A program made the position numbers and the translations under genes. From Eurosta solidaginis (lineage: Eukaryota > Arthropoda > Insecta > Diptera > Tephritidae): a stretch of 64,000 nucleotides of DNA. The stretch spans positions 124,001 to 188,000 of the forward strand of contig NW_027137032.1 in the NCBI RefSeq assembly GCF_040869045.1. The letters run 5' to 3'. Below are positions 10,089 to 19,908 of this stretch, piece after piece (within the stretch, counting starts at the first letter, position 1; each line of letters begins with the position of its first letter). The notes below the pieces were generated by a model. The model saw nothing but the letters and a program-made list of their open reading frames with translations, did not search any database and was not told the origin of the DNA.

Positions 10089-10100
10089 CTTCTGACACCA
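10089..10100 (-). other. Primer binding site, right gypsy unit (tRNA-Leu type)
   Basis: TGGTGTCAGAAG on the minus strand, two bases inside LTR C and identical to the left unit. Confidence 0.75.
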
Positions 10101-10102
10101 AT

Positions 10103-10783
10103 TGTTACGAATTTTTATTTGCAAATCCTCTTATTTGCAATCCTCTGCTAAGTTCGAATCACTAAACTGTTGAATAAATAACTCCAATTTGTAATAATGC
10201 AAAATGGCCTTTATTAAAGTACTTCACAATACACTCAAACTGTGAAACGAATAGCTTGCTTAATAACCACACTGACTGATAGCTCAATGAAACTCTACTA
10301 TTCAAAATAGTACTGCTATTGCTCGCTAGATATCGTCTTAATCGCAACTGCTTGACAACTCAAATCAAACTGAATTACTTCTTACTCGCCTGCATCGCTT
10401 TTATAGTTTACGCTGCATACTTCTAGGCTCTTCGATTTCCAGAAGTTACTAGTTGTTTCGGCTACAAAATCGCCAGCCACAACTACGTGCACAAATTATT
10501 GCTCTCTCTTGTGACAACTCAGATAAGGTATATGCATGTGTTTGTAGTTTACAGTCTCCCGCACACACATAAGCGTATTTGTAAATTCATCGATGTGTGA
10601 CATCTCATCTCTCGCTGCCTTGTATGTAAATGTTGCTCGTCGGAATGTGTACATATGTGTAGACGCAATTATTGATTCGTTTATGTAGATACATAATGAT
10701 TGAATTATTGATGTGCATTCACGTCACTGCTTAGATCGGCTTAGAGCTGGCAGCACTCCTTAGTTTTGCTAATATTCGTAACA
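10103..10783 (-). repeat. Gypsy LTR C (5' LTR of the composite)
   Basis: 681 bp with TG..CA ends. It has private bases at 10245, 10579-10580 and 10593. TATA box TATAAAAG (minus) at 10398-10405, AATAAA at 10210-10215. It differs from LTR A at six of 681 positions, which implies a young insertion. Confidence 0.95.
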
Positions 10784-10787
10784 GTAT
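10784..10787. repeat. Target site duplication GTAT, right flank of composite gypsy
   Basis: Matches GTAT at 2091-2094. The satellite resumes in the exact phase at which it was interrupted. Confidence 0.9.
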
Positions 10788-13700
10788 TTTAAACATGCTA
10801 ACCTTTAGCCCGGTAAGCAAATTAAAAAAAAAACGCAATATGTAGGCTACACGAGAACGGAGACGTCGAGTAACCAAAACAAATGCGTTAAACAAATTCG
10901 TACACGTTATTTATCAATTTAACTCTAGAATTAAAGGATATACAACGAGAAACAACATTTGACAACCTTTAAACAGTTTTAATAACTATCTCAAAAATTA
11001 TCGCTCTGATGCAAACAACTGATGAGTTATCTACTTAAATATGATGAACAAAACGACTTACGTATTTTAAACATGCTAACCTTTAGCCCGGTAAGCAAAT
11101 TAAAAAAAAAACGCAATATGTAGGCTACACGAGAACGGAGACGTCGAGTAACCAAAACAAATGCGTTAAACAAATTCGTACACGTTATTTATCAATTTAA
11201 CTCTAGAATTAAAGGATATACAACGAGAAACAACGTTTGACACCCTTTAAACAGTTTTAATAACTATCTCAAAAATTATCGCTCTGATGCAAACAACTGA
11301 TGAGTTATCTACTTAAATATGATGAACAAAACGACTTACGTAGTTTAAACATGCTAACCTTTAGCCCGGTAAGCAAATTAAAAAAAAACGCAATATGTAG
11401 GCTACACGAGATCGGAGACGTCGAGTAACCAAAACAAATGCGTTAAACAAATTCGTACACGTTATTTATCAATTTAACTCTAGAATTAAAGGATATACAA
11501 CGAGAAACAACGTTTGACAACCTTTAAACAGTTTTAATAACTATCTCAAAAATTATCGCTCTGATGCAAACAACTGATGAGTTATCTACTTAAATTTGAT
11601 GAACAAAACGACTTACGTATTTTAAACATGCTAACCTTTAGCCCGGTAAGCAAATTAAAAAACAAAACGCAATATGTAGGCTACACGAGAACGGAGACGT
11701 CGAGTAACCAAAACAAATGCGTTAAACAAATTCGTACACGTTATTTATCAATTTAACTCTAGAATTAAAGGATATACAACGAGAAACAACGTTTGACAAC
11801 CTTTAAACAGTTTTAATAACTATCTCAAAAATTATAGCTCTGATGCAAACAACTGATGAGTTATCTACTTAAATTTGATGAACAAAACAACTTACGTATT
11901 TTAAACATGCTAACCTTTAGCCCGGTAAGCAAATTAAAAAAAAAACGCATTATGTAGGCTACACGAGAACGGAGACGTCGAGTAACCAAAACAAATGCGT
12001 TAAACAAATTCGTACACGTTATTTATCAATTTAACTCTAGAATTAAAGGATATACAACGAGAAACAACGTTTGACAACCTTTAAACAGTTTTAATAACTA
12101 TCTCAAAAATTATCGCTCTGATGCAAACAACTGATGAGTTATCTACTTAAATATGATGAACAAAACGACTTACGTATTTTAAACATGCTAACCTTTAGCC
12201 CGGTAAGCAAATTTAAAAAAAAAACGCAATATGTAGGCTACACGAGAACGGAGACGTCGAGTAACCAAAACAAATGCGTTAAACAAATTCGTACACGTTA
12301 TTTATCAATTTAACTCTAGAATTAAAGGATATACAACGAGAAACAACGTTTGACAACCTTTAAACAGTTTTAATAACTATCTCAAAAATTGTCGCTCTGA
12401 TGCAAACAACTGATGAGTTATCTACTTAAATTTGATGAACAAAACGACTTACGTATTTTAAACATGCTAACCTTTAGCCCGGTAAGCAAATTAAAAAAAA
12501 AACGCAATATGTAGGCTACACGAGAACGGAGACGTCGAGTAACCAAAACAAATGCGTTAAACAAATTCGTACACGTTATTTATCAATTTAACTCTAGAAT
12601 TAAAGGATATACAACGAGAAACAACGTTTGACAACCTTTAAACAGTTTTAATAACTATCTCAAAAATTATCGCTCTGATGCAAACAACTGATGAGTTATC
12701 TACTTAAATATGATGAACAAAACGACTTACGTATTTTAAACATGCTAACTTTTAGCCCGGTAAGCAAATTAAAAAAAAACGCAATATGTAGGCTACACGA
12801 GAACGGAGACGTCGAGTAACCAAAACAAATGCGTTAAACAAATTCGTACACGTTATTTATCAATTTAACTCTAGAATTAAAGGATATACAACGAGAAACA
12901 ACGTTTGACAACCTTTAAACAGTTTTAATAACTATCTCAAAAATTATCGCTCTGATGCAAACAACTGATGAGTTATCTACTTAAATTTGATGAACAAAAC
13001 GACTTACGTATTTTAAACATGCTAACCTTTAGCCTGGTAAGCAAATTAAAAAAAAAACGCAATATGTAGGCTACACGAGAACAGAGACGTCGAGTAACCA
13101 AAACAAATGCGTTAAACAAATTCGTACACGTTATTTATCAATTTAACTCTAGAATTAAAGGATATACAACGAGAAACAACGTTTGACAACCTTTAAACAG
13201 TTTTAATAACTATCTCAAAAATTATCGCTCTGATGCAAACAACTGATGAGTTATCTACTTAAATTTGATGAACAAAACGACTTACGTATTTTAAACATGC
13301 TAACCTTTAGCCCGGTAAGCAAATTAAAAAAAAAAACGCAATATGTAGGCTACACGAGAACAGAGACGTCGAGTAACCAAAACAAATGCGTTAAACAAAT
13401 TCGTACGCGTTATTTATCAATTTAACTCTAGAATTAAAGGATATACAACGAGAAACAACGTTTGACAACCTTTAAACAGTTTTAATAACTATCTCAAAAA
13501 TTATCGCTCTGATGCAAACAACTGATGAGTTATCTACTTAAATTTGATGAACAAACCGACTTACGTATTTTAAACATGCTAACCTTTAGCCCGGTAAGCA
13601 AATTAAAAAAAAAACGCAATATGTAGGCTACACGAGAACAGAGACGTCGAGTAACCAAAACAAATGCGTTAAACAAATTCGTACACGTTATTTATCAATT

Positions 13701-14132
13701 TAACTCTAGAATTAAAGGATATACAACGAGAAACAACGTTTGACAACCTTTAAACAGTTTTAATAACTATCTCAAAAATTGTCGCTCTGATGCAAACAAC
13801 TGATGAGTTATCTACTTAAATTTGTTGAACAAAACGACTTACGTATTTTAAGCATGCTAACCTTTAGCCCGGTAAGCAAATTAAAAAAAAAAAACGCAAT
13901 ATGTAGGCTACACGAGAACGGAGACGTCGAGTAACCAAAACAAATGCGTTAAACAAATTCGTACACGTTATTTATCAATTTAACTCTAGAATTAAAGGAT
14001 ATACAACGAGAAACAACGTTTGACAACCTTTAAACAGTTTTAATAACTATCTCAAAAATTATCGCTCTGATGCAAACAACTGATGAGTTATCTACTTAAA
14101 TTTGGTGAACAAAACGACTTACGTATTTTAAA

Positions 14133-14137
14133 CATGC
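14133..14137. repeat. Target site duplication CATGC, left flank of BEL
   Basis: CATGC precedes the BEL LTR and recurs at 24376-24380. Joining the flanks restores the satellite AAACATGCTAACC. Five bases fits BEL/Pao integration. Confidence 0.9.
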
Positions 14138-14284
14138 TGTTAACGTCTGCATTATCAACTACAAACCTCACCTGAAGGGGTCGCTGGTAGAAGACTCGCT
14201 GCAAGCACTCGTTGCGTTTTTTTTCCTTTCTTGGACTTTGTTCCATCATACGGATCCGTTAAATGGCATCAGTTCCTTGGAGCC

Positions 14285-14292
14285 TATAAAAG
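14285..14292 (+). promoter_or_regulatory. BEL 5' LTR TATA box
   Basis: TATAAAAG in the U3 part of the LTR. The matching site in the 3' LTR (24058-24065) reads TGTAAAAG, so only the 5' copy keeps the consensus. Confidence 0.65.
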
Positions 14293-14342
14293 GGACGAAC
14301 AGCGATAGACTCGCCCTTATTCTTTTACCAGCGATCCATCAG

Positions 14343-14482
14343 GTGAGTGTTTGCCAATACATTTGTACATTTTCGTCCTTTTATATTTTCAATAAAGGCC
14401 TGTGCGACAGGCTATTATATATATATATACATATATACTTCATATCTTTGGATATTTAACTTATCTGTTTGTTGTTGGACAG
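14343..14482 (+). promoter_or_regulatory. Candidate LTR intron enclosing the poly(A) signal
   Basis: A strong donor-like CAG|GTGAGT at 14342/14343 and an acceptor-like TTTGTTGTTGGACAG ending at 14482 bracket the AATAAA at 14391. A second donor-like CTG|GTAAGT follows at 14495/14496. The motifs are seen in the sequence; splicing is inferred. The 3' LTR has the same arrangement. Confidence 0.4.
14391..14396 (+). terminator. BEL 5' LTR polyadenylation signal AATAAA
   Basis: AATAAA in the R region, about 100 bp after the TATA box. The 3' LTR copy, which would be the functional one, is at 24164-24169. Confidence 0.6.
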
Positions 14483-14602
14483 CGAGGCACAGCTGGTAAG
14501 TTTTCCATTTCATTATCGCGAGTTTCAAGAACCGGCTCCCCACAGGTTCCCCGTTTCCGGAATTCACGAGGAATTCCGGCTTCATTTATCCCCGCTCGAA
14601 CA

Positions 14603-14620
14603 TGGTCCTTCGAGCCGGAT
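14603..14620 (+). other. BEL primer binding site (tRNA-Tyr type)
   Basis: TGGTCCTTCGAGCCGGAT directly abuts the 5' LTR. Its complement ends TCGAAGGACCA, which pairs with the CCTTCGA start of animal tRNA-Tyr, so the primer is probably tRNA-Tyr. Confidence 0.8.
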
Positions 14621-15359
14621 CTTGAAACATTTTTCATTTTTTTTGGTAATATAACCAGCTGCAATTAGTTTGTCTTTTTGCCTATACGCGTCCAACAACA
14701 CAAATTCATATCTTTTGTCTTTTCCAACAATGTTGCTTTTTTAAAACCTGTCTACCAACAATTGCCAAGTCCCATTGGAAACCAAACAAACACACCATAC
14801 CAAAATCCATTGTGAATAGGCAGTGCAAGTAAGAAGCTGCTTGTTTACATTTGGTTTTTGACATTCAGAAGTCAGCCATTGGGAAAACAGATTTTGGTAA
14901 GTTTGCTGGAGAAAAACCACAGTAAATTCGTGGTTTTTTATTGGAAATTCGGCGGCCGCGAGCACCAGCACATCTCCAGGACGGCCCAGGAAAAGGAAAA
15001 CCACCGGAGGAACAGCAAAGTGTTGGAGGAAAGCACCCAAAGAAGGTAACATTTTTACTCGGAAAAAGGTAACGTAGGTATTGTACTTTTACATGTACAT
15101 ATATCAAAAACTAAAGGAAAACGCATATTTTTTCTTGTGAGTTTGTATTAGCATTACAGCCTTCCGTACACGGCATATCCTAAGTGTGATTCACCGGGGA
15201 GGAGTCCAGTGAAAGACAAGAAAAGCGTAACAACTAGTTGAGCGTTGACCAGTTTGCGCTCCGACTCACCGAAAGAGTGTGGCCAGGACCACAATTAGAA
15301 TACCGGTGCGATATGACTGTTAAGCGAACAGTCCCCACCGGTGGCCAGTAAATAAAAAG

Positions 15360-16600
15360 CCTTAGTAGTGAAAGTGATTAAAAGTCCCTGAGTAGCGGGG
15401 CAGTAAATTGAAAGGTAACGAAATAAAAGCCCCTGAAAAGCCAGGGCAGTGAGTGAAGAAAGGTGCCTAAAAAGAGGGTGAATATACCCCAAAAAAGCAG
15501 AGCAGTGAGTGAAAAAAGGTGCCTTAAAGGAGGTTTAAAATACCCAAAAAAAAAAAAAAATCGCTGAGCATACTAGGCCAGTTGCGAGTGAAAGTGATTC
15601 AAAGTCCCTGAGTAGCAGGGCAGTGAGTGAAAAAAGGTGCATTAAAAGAGGTTAATAAACCCCCCAAAAAAAATCGCTGAGCATACTAGGCCAGTTGCGA
15701 GTGAAAGTGATTCAAAGTCCCTGAGTAGTAGGGCAGTGAGTGAAAAAAGGTGCATTAAAAGAGGTTTAAGATACCCCCCAAAGAAAACGCTGAGCATACT
15801 AGGCCAGTCGCGAGTGAAGTGGAAAACTCCCTGAAAGGCAGGGCAGTGAAGCGATATAAAGGTGCCTAAAAAGAGGGTGAATATACCCCAAAAAAGCAGA
15901 GCAGTGGGTGAAAAAAGGTGCCTTAAAAGAGGTTTAAAATACCCAAAAAAAAAAAAAAAGCGCTGAGCATACTAGGCCAGTTGCGAGTGAAAGTGATTCA
16001 AAGTCCCTGAGTAGCAGGGCAGTGAGTGAAAAAAGGTGCATTTTAAAAGAGGTTAATATACCCCAAAAAAAAAAAAAATCGCTGAGCATACTAGGCCAGT
16101 TGCGAGTGAAAGTGATTCAAAGTCCCTGAGTAGCAGGACAGTGAGTGAAAAAAGGTGCATTAAAAGAGGTTTAATATACCCCCCAAAGAAAACGCTGAGC
16201 ATACTAGGCCAGTCGCGAGTGAAGTGGAAAACTCCCTGAAAGGCAGGGCAGTGAAGCGATATAAAGGTGCCTAAAAAGAGGGTGAATATACCCCAAAAAA
16301 GCAGAGCATACTAGGCCAGTTGTGTGTGTGTGCAAAAGTCCCTGAAAAGCAGGGCAGTGAATTGAAAAAGGGGCTTCAAAAAAGGTGATACTACCCCACA
16401 AAAAAAAAAAAAGCAGAGTAATCAAAGTAAAAGTGTGTGTGAGTGCAAAAGTCCCTGAAAGGCAGGGCAGTGAATTGAAAAAGGTGCTTCAAAAAAGGTG
16501 ATACTACCCCCCAAAAAAAAAGCGGAGTAATCAAAGTAAAAGTGTGTGTGAGTGCAAAAGTCCCTGAAAAAGCAGGGCAGTGATTCCACAAAACGCGGTC
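15360..16600 (+). repeat. Leader tandem repeats with CCCTG/CAGGG hairpins
   Basis: About a dozen copies of a core CCCTG-N5-CAGGGCAGTGA. Each can fold as a 5-bp stem, and some copies have degenerate arms. In the middle the repeats have a period of about 113 bp, each led by CGCTGAGCATACTAGGCCAGT (starts near 15562, 15675, 15788, 15961, 16080, 16193). The two sets of three are offset by about 400 bp, so a triplet was itself duplicated. A-runs of variable length separate the copies. Confidence 0.85.
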
Positions 16601-16934
16601 AAAAGAAGGTGACAGCCACTGAAAACGCTCAAGAGCATATTTGACCGAGTGTAGCCTTTTTTTTTGATAATCCAGTTTTTAAAAATTGAAATTTGTTGGG
16701 TTAAAAATTGAAGCTAGGGCAACTCGGCGGCAAACGGGGCTGTCAGGCAACATCAACCCTCCTACTGCATCCAGTAAAACTATACGGAGTCATCAAGAGG
16801 CAGAAGGCCAGCCACGGTCCAAGAATTCAGACGGTCAGCTCTAAAACGGGCATAGATAGAAGGAAGACGTGTGACAGTTACAGGCCAGGTAAGTAACTTA
16901 TCCTGAACTCACCTCCCCACGTCTGTCTGTGTAG

Positions 16935-17145
16935 GTATCGGCCCATACGAACGGCCCACCGCTTTTGGAATCGGGTAAGCAGACGGGCACCAGCTCAAAG
17001 GCCCTCACGCACGGCCCGCCGAATTGGAAAGCAATAGTGTAGCGCAACCTTCTCAAGGCCCAGACGGGCGGCCCATCGCTTTGGATAACACGCAACACAT
17101 CCTAAAAGGCCCACACGAACGGCCCACCGCTTTGGGAATCTGCAA
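16935..17145 (+). repeat. GC-rich leader repeat, four copies
   Basis: Four imperfect copies of a motif of the form GGCCCACACGAACGGCCC followed by ACCGCTTTGG, near 16941, 17000, 17057 and 17108, spaced about 50-60 bp. The second copy is the most diverged (GCCGAATTGG). This cluster is unrelated to the hairpin repeats upstream. Confidence 0.75.
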
Positions 17146-17462
17146 GCTCCGCCCAAGCAGTAAGTCGACAAAACGTTAGGCACTAAACGGGTGAGTTTTT
17201 TTATATACTTTGCCTATTTTAAACAGTTTATTCGTACTTAGTTTAGTAACCCCTCAAGTTGCGGCGCAGTACTCCTCTCTAGCTTTCCACCCCCTCAGCA
17301 GCGCTAAAGGCAACTTTCACACCCACCCTCCTTACGTACCCACAAGCGGAATAGTGATACATAGGTTGACCACACCCCCTTAAGTTGCGAAGAACACCGT
17401 CCCCCTACGCAGGACCCCTATCTCACCAGTTTGTAAATAGCTATTTATCAGGGTCCCTGAAC

Positions 17463-19430
17463 ATGGCCAACGCACAGGATTTCTCTCGCGCTTGTGATGC
17501 ACTTCTGGAGTTTGAAAATCGGTTCAACGAATCTCCAGGGGCGCATCATACGGTATTTTCCTTAGAAATTCAAAAGGAGGAACTTAAGGCCCTTTGGGAC
17601 ACAGTGAAAAAGTCTTTCTGCAGCTATTCCCGAGACCTTAACGATGACGATGACGGGGTCGCGGCCTTGCGAGAAGCGAAGGTTAAATACCAAAACTGCT
17701 ACACAGCATATCTGACGTGCGCAGCCCTGATGGGTGAGACCATCCATAACCTCACCCTCATCCGTCAACCCTCTTCCACGGTAAATCACCTCACACACGA
17801 GCCTGATTTGACGGTGCGCTCCAGCGTTAAACTTCCACCGTGCGACACCGAAATATTCTATGGTGACTACACTGCATGGCCGTCCTTTCGGGATCTGTTT
17901 ACGGCCATATATATAAATAATACGCGGTTAAGTGAAGTGGAAAAGTTATACCATCTAAATCACAAAACTCGGGGGGAGGCCAGGGATATTGTGAAGAAAA
18001 CTCCACTCACGAATGAGGGTTTTGCCATTGCGTGGCAGAACCTTTCCGATAGGTTCGAAAATAAGAGAATTATGATCAATTCTCAGCTGAAAATATTATT
18101 TAATCTGCCATCTGTGACAGGAGAGCGGGAAACTGAAATAAAAAATTTACAGCGATCTGTAAATAACTGCATCTCAATACTGCAGATGCATGGCATTGAT
18201 ACCGACAACTGGGATGCAATCTTTATTTATCTGGTATCCAGCAAGCTGCCGGACGCAACACTAGCCTTATGGGAGCAGGGAATTACCAACAAAAGCGAGA
18301 TTCCGGCGTGGCAGGATCTGGACAATTTCCTGACGAGCAGGTTCCAAACCTTGGAGACAGTGTCGGACATTCAAGGAGTTCGAGTTTCCCGCGGAGCAAT
18401 CAGTCGGCCCTCGACATCCACCCACGAAAAAAGGAAGGTATCTGCCAATCACGGCAATGTTTCGCAGGCAGGCTGCAGGCTGTGCCCCGATGTTTCCCAT
18501 ACTCTGAAGTCGTGCCCCAAGTTTTTAGCAATGAAGGTAGAGGAGCGCTGTAGGGTAGTAAGGAAGTACAATTTATGTATGAATTGCCTCGCGCATTCAC
18601 ACGTTGCACGTAATTGTACTAGCACCTTTAATTGCATGACTTGCCATCAGCGTCATCATTCACTCCTGCATCGCAACCCAAACGGAAACAGGCAAATTCC
18701 ATCAAATGCCAGTCCCTCCCCCCAAACTAATACGACTCAATCATCTCAGGACCCAACGACCTCAGGGAATGTAAACGCGTTATACGCGGCGAATTTTAAG
18801 AATATTATTTTAGGAACCGCCATGGTACACGTATGTCATAATGGAGTAGCATATGAAGCCAGAGCTCTTCTGGATTCGGGTTCAGAAGGGACCTTTATCA
18901 CGGAGCGCCTCCAGAGACGCATCAAACTTCCAACACTCGCTGCAAACACCAAGGTAAGCGGAATCAATGCCACGTCCGCTGCAAACGTGCGTAAAGTAGC
19001 ACTGTTCATTTTAGGATCACCTGTCGACCCCCAGCTCCAAATCGAGGCAAGAGGCCTCATTCTCCCCCAACTGACAGGTAGTCTTCCTCAGTTTTCTGTC
19101 GACCAAGCCTATCTTGGTCAACTCCCCCCGATGCAGTTGGCCGACGTCAACTTTCACAAAAGTCAGCAGGTCGACATGATTATCGGTGCTGACTTGTACC
19201 CCGTGTGTGTAAAGAAGGATGTCTTAGGCTCCTTGTTAGCTCAAGAAACAGTGTTTGGCTGGATCCTAACTGGCCCAGCCCCGCTCCCCCTCCAAACGAG
19301 TTCAGAGTCTTGCATCTCCCTCTATACGGAATTTTCCAGCGCCCAGTTAACGCAGTTTTGGGAATTAGAGCAAGTTCCGAACAAAAGTCCGTTACCCCCG
19401 AAGAACAATTTTGCCAAAACCACTATGTAA
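17463..19430 (+). CDS. gag: BEL/Pao Gag-protease
   Basis: 655 residues from the ATG at 17463, which sits in a good fly initiation context (AACATGGCC). The open frame reaches back to a TTG at 17385 but contains no earlier ATG. Residues about 125-305 are a DUF1759-type Gag core. Three zinc motifs follow: C338/C341/H346/C351, C372/C375/H380/C385, and a CC..HH..H group at 391-403 (CMTCHQRHHSLLH). A DUF1758-type retropepsin comes next with active site DSG at 471-473 and the typical end FGWILTG near 598-604. BEL Gag, protease and pol normally form one polyprotein. Here the frame is lost near 19392-19395 and stops at 19430, so the last 10-15 residues are out of the natural frame. Confidence 0.92.
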   Translation: MANAQDFSRACDALLEFENRFNESPGAHHTVFSLEIQKEELKALWDTVKKSFCSYSRDLNDDDDGVAALREAKVKYQNCYTAYLTCAALMGETIHNLTLIRQPSSTVNHLTHEPDLTVRSSVKLPPCDTEIFYGDYTAWPSFRDLFTAIYINNTRLSEVEKLYHLNHKTRGEARDIVKKTPLTNEGFAIAWQNLSDRFENKRIMINSQLKILFNLPSVTGERETEIKNLQRSVNNCISILQMHGIDTDNWDAIFIYLVSSKLPDATLALWEQGITNKSEIPAWQDLDNFLTSRFQTLETVSDIQGVRVSRGAISRPSTSTHEKRKVSANHGNVSQAGCRLCPDVSHTLKSCPKFLAMKVEERCRVVRKYNLCMNCLAHSHVARNCTSTFNCMTCHQRHHSLLHRNPNGNRQIPSNASPSPQTNTTQSSQDPTTSGNVNALYAANFKNIILGTAMVHVCHNGVAYEARALLDSGSEGTFITERLQRRIKLPTLAANTKVSGINATSAANVRKVALFILGSPVDPQLQIEARGLILPQLTGSLPQFSVDQAYLGQLPPMQLADVNFHKSQQVDMIIGADLYPVCVKKDVLGSLLAQETVFGWILTGPAPLPLQTSSESCISLYTEFSSAQLTQFWELEQVPNKSPLPPKNNFAKTTM

Positions 19431-19768
19431 GGACAACGATCAGGAATGATGAAGGACGGTACATGGTAGCATTACCATTTCGACGTGAATTCCCTGACGA
19501 CATCAATATTGGACATTCGCGAAGCAGCGCAGTGCAACAGTTCATCCGGAACGAAAACGCTATGTGTCGAAAACCGGAGTTAAAGGAAGAGTACCATAGG
19601 GTGCTGCGGGAGTATATCATGCTGGGGCATATGAGTCCAGTGAAGCCCACGGAGGGCAGGAACTCCTCAATTCCCTATTACCTACCTCACCACGCAGTCA
19701 TCAAACCGGACAGCACAACCACGAAGGTGCGCGTGGTCTTCAACGCTTCCAGTCCCACGTCGAATTGA
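19395..19768 (+). pseudogene. pol: BEL pol, N-terminal RT segment
   Basis: Continues the polyprotein in the -1 frame after a missing base near 19392-19395. It covers the region leading into reverse transcriptase (GRYMVALPFR, then KVRVVFNASS, the conserved RT block). It ends at TGA 19766-19768, where the family continues; the TGA looks like a GGA-to-TGA substitution because sense resumes at once in frame. The frame is open upstream to about 19205, but that part only overlaps protease. Confidence 0.85.
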
Positions 19769-19907
19769 GTTAGTCTGAATGATGTTCTCTACCCTGGCCC
19801 AGTTCTACAAACCGACCTTACTGCCCTATTATTAAAATTGCGCTTTTTTAAGTATGTGTTCAATGCAGACATCGAGAAGATGTATAGGCAGATCCTGTTA
19901 AACCCAA
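19769..19907 (+). pseudogene. pol: BEL pol, RT segment between TGA and frameshift
   Basis: In frame with the preceding segment. It encodes SLNDVLYPGP and FNADIEKMYRQI, the block holding the first catalytic aspartate of BEL reverse transcriptase. The frame is lost at the AAA of 19906-19908, apparently one A short. Confidence 0.8.
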
Positions 19908-19908
19908 A

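Larger units (their letters stand above)
2095..10783 (-). mobile_element. Composite Ty3/gypsy insertion: LTR-int-LTR-int-LTR
   Basis: Two internal regions of 3323 bp share a central LTR, and the repeat unit is exactly 4004 bp in both halves (LTR starts at 2095, 6099 and 10103). The element reads on the minus strand, so the 5' LTR is the rightmost. One 4-bp target duplication flanks the whole structure and no satellite lies between the units, so there was one integration event and a later duplication. Both units lack protease and most of reverse transcriptase and carry the same in-frame TGA in RNase H, so the parent copy was already defective. No env gene is present: the integrase stop codon abuts the polypurine tract. 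Confidence 0.95.
10784..14137. repeat. 278-bp satellite array, block 2 (about 12 monomers)
   Basis: Continues the same monomer in the same orientation between the two retroelements. Its last two monomers (AAATTTGTTG near 13.82 kb, then the rare AAATTTGGTG at about 14.10 kb) have the same order as monomers at about 31.56 and 31.84 kb. The sequence just before the BEL insertion is therefore part of a higher-order unit found elsewhere in the array. No gene is visible. Confidence 0.97.
14138..14602 (+). repeat. BEL 5' LTR
   Basis: 465 bp, starting TGTTAACGTC and ending CTCGAACA. TATA box at 14285-14292, AATAAA at 14391-14396. The primer site follows immediately. Confidence 0.95.
14621..17462 (+). 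other. BEL 5' leader, 2.8 kb, non-coding
   Basis: Long untranslated leader between the primer site and gag. No credible coding frame is present. It contains donor-like sites at 14895/14896 (TTG|GTAAGT), 16888/16889 (CAG|GTAAGT) and 17190/17191 (CGG|GTGAGT), acceptor-like sites ending at 15159 and 17226, and two separate tandem-repeat clusters annotated below. A repeat-rich, possibly spliced leader of this size is unusual next to the short leader of the gypsy element in the same window (51 bp). Confidence 0.7.

Noticed and set aside
14461..16591. Several short minus-strand frames in the BEL LTR and leader
   Set aside because: They arise from the tandem hairpin repeats and LTR sequence and show no protein family features.
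17385..17462. Upstream start for BEL Gag
   Set aside because: The extension begins at TTG, not ATG. The first ATG in frame is 17463, in a good fly initiation context.
19380..19440. Programmed -1 frameshift between BEL protease and RT
   Set aside because: No slippery heptamer is seen, BEL elements normally use one frame, and the same type of break recurs about five more times downstream.
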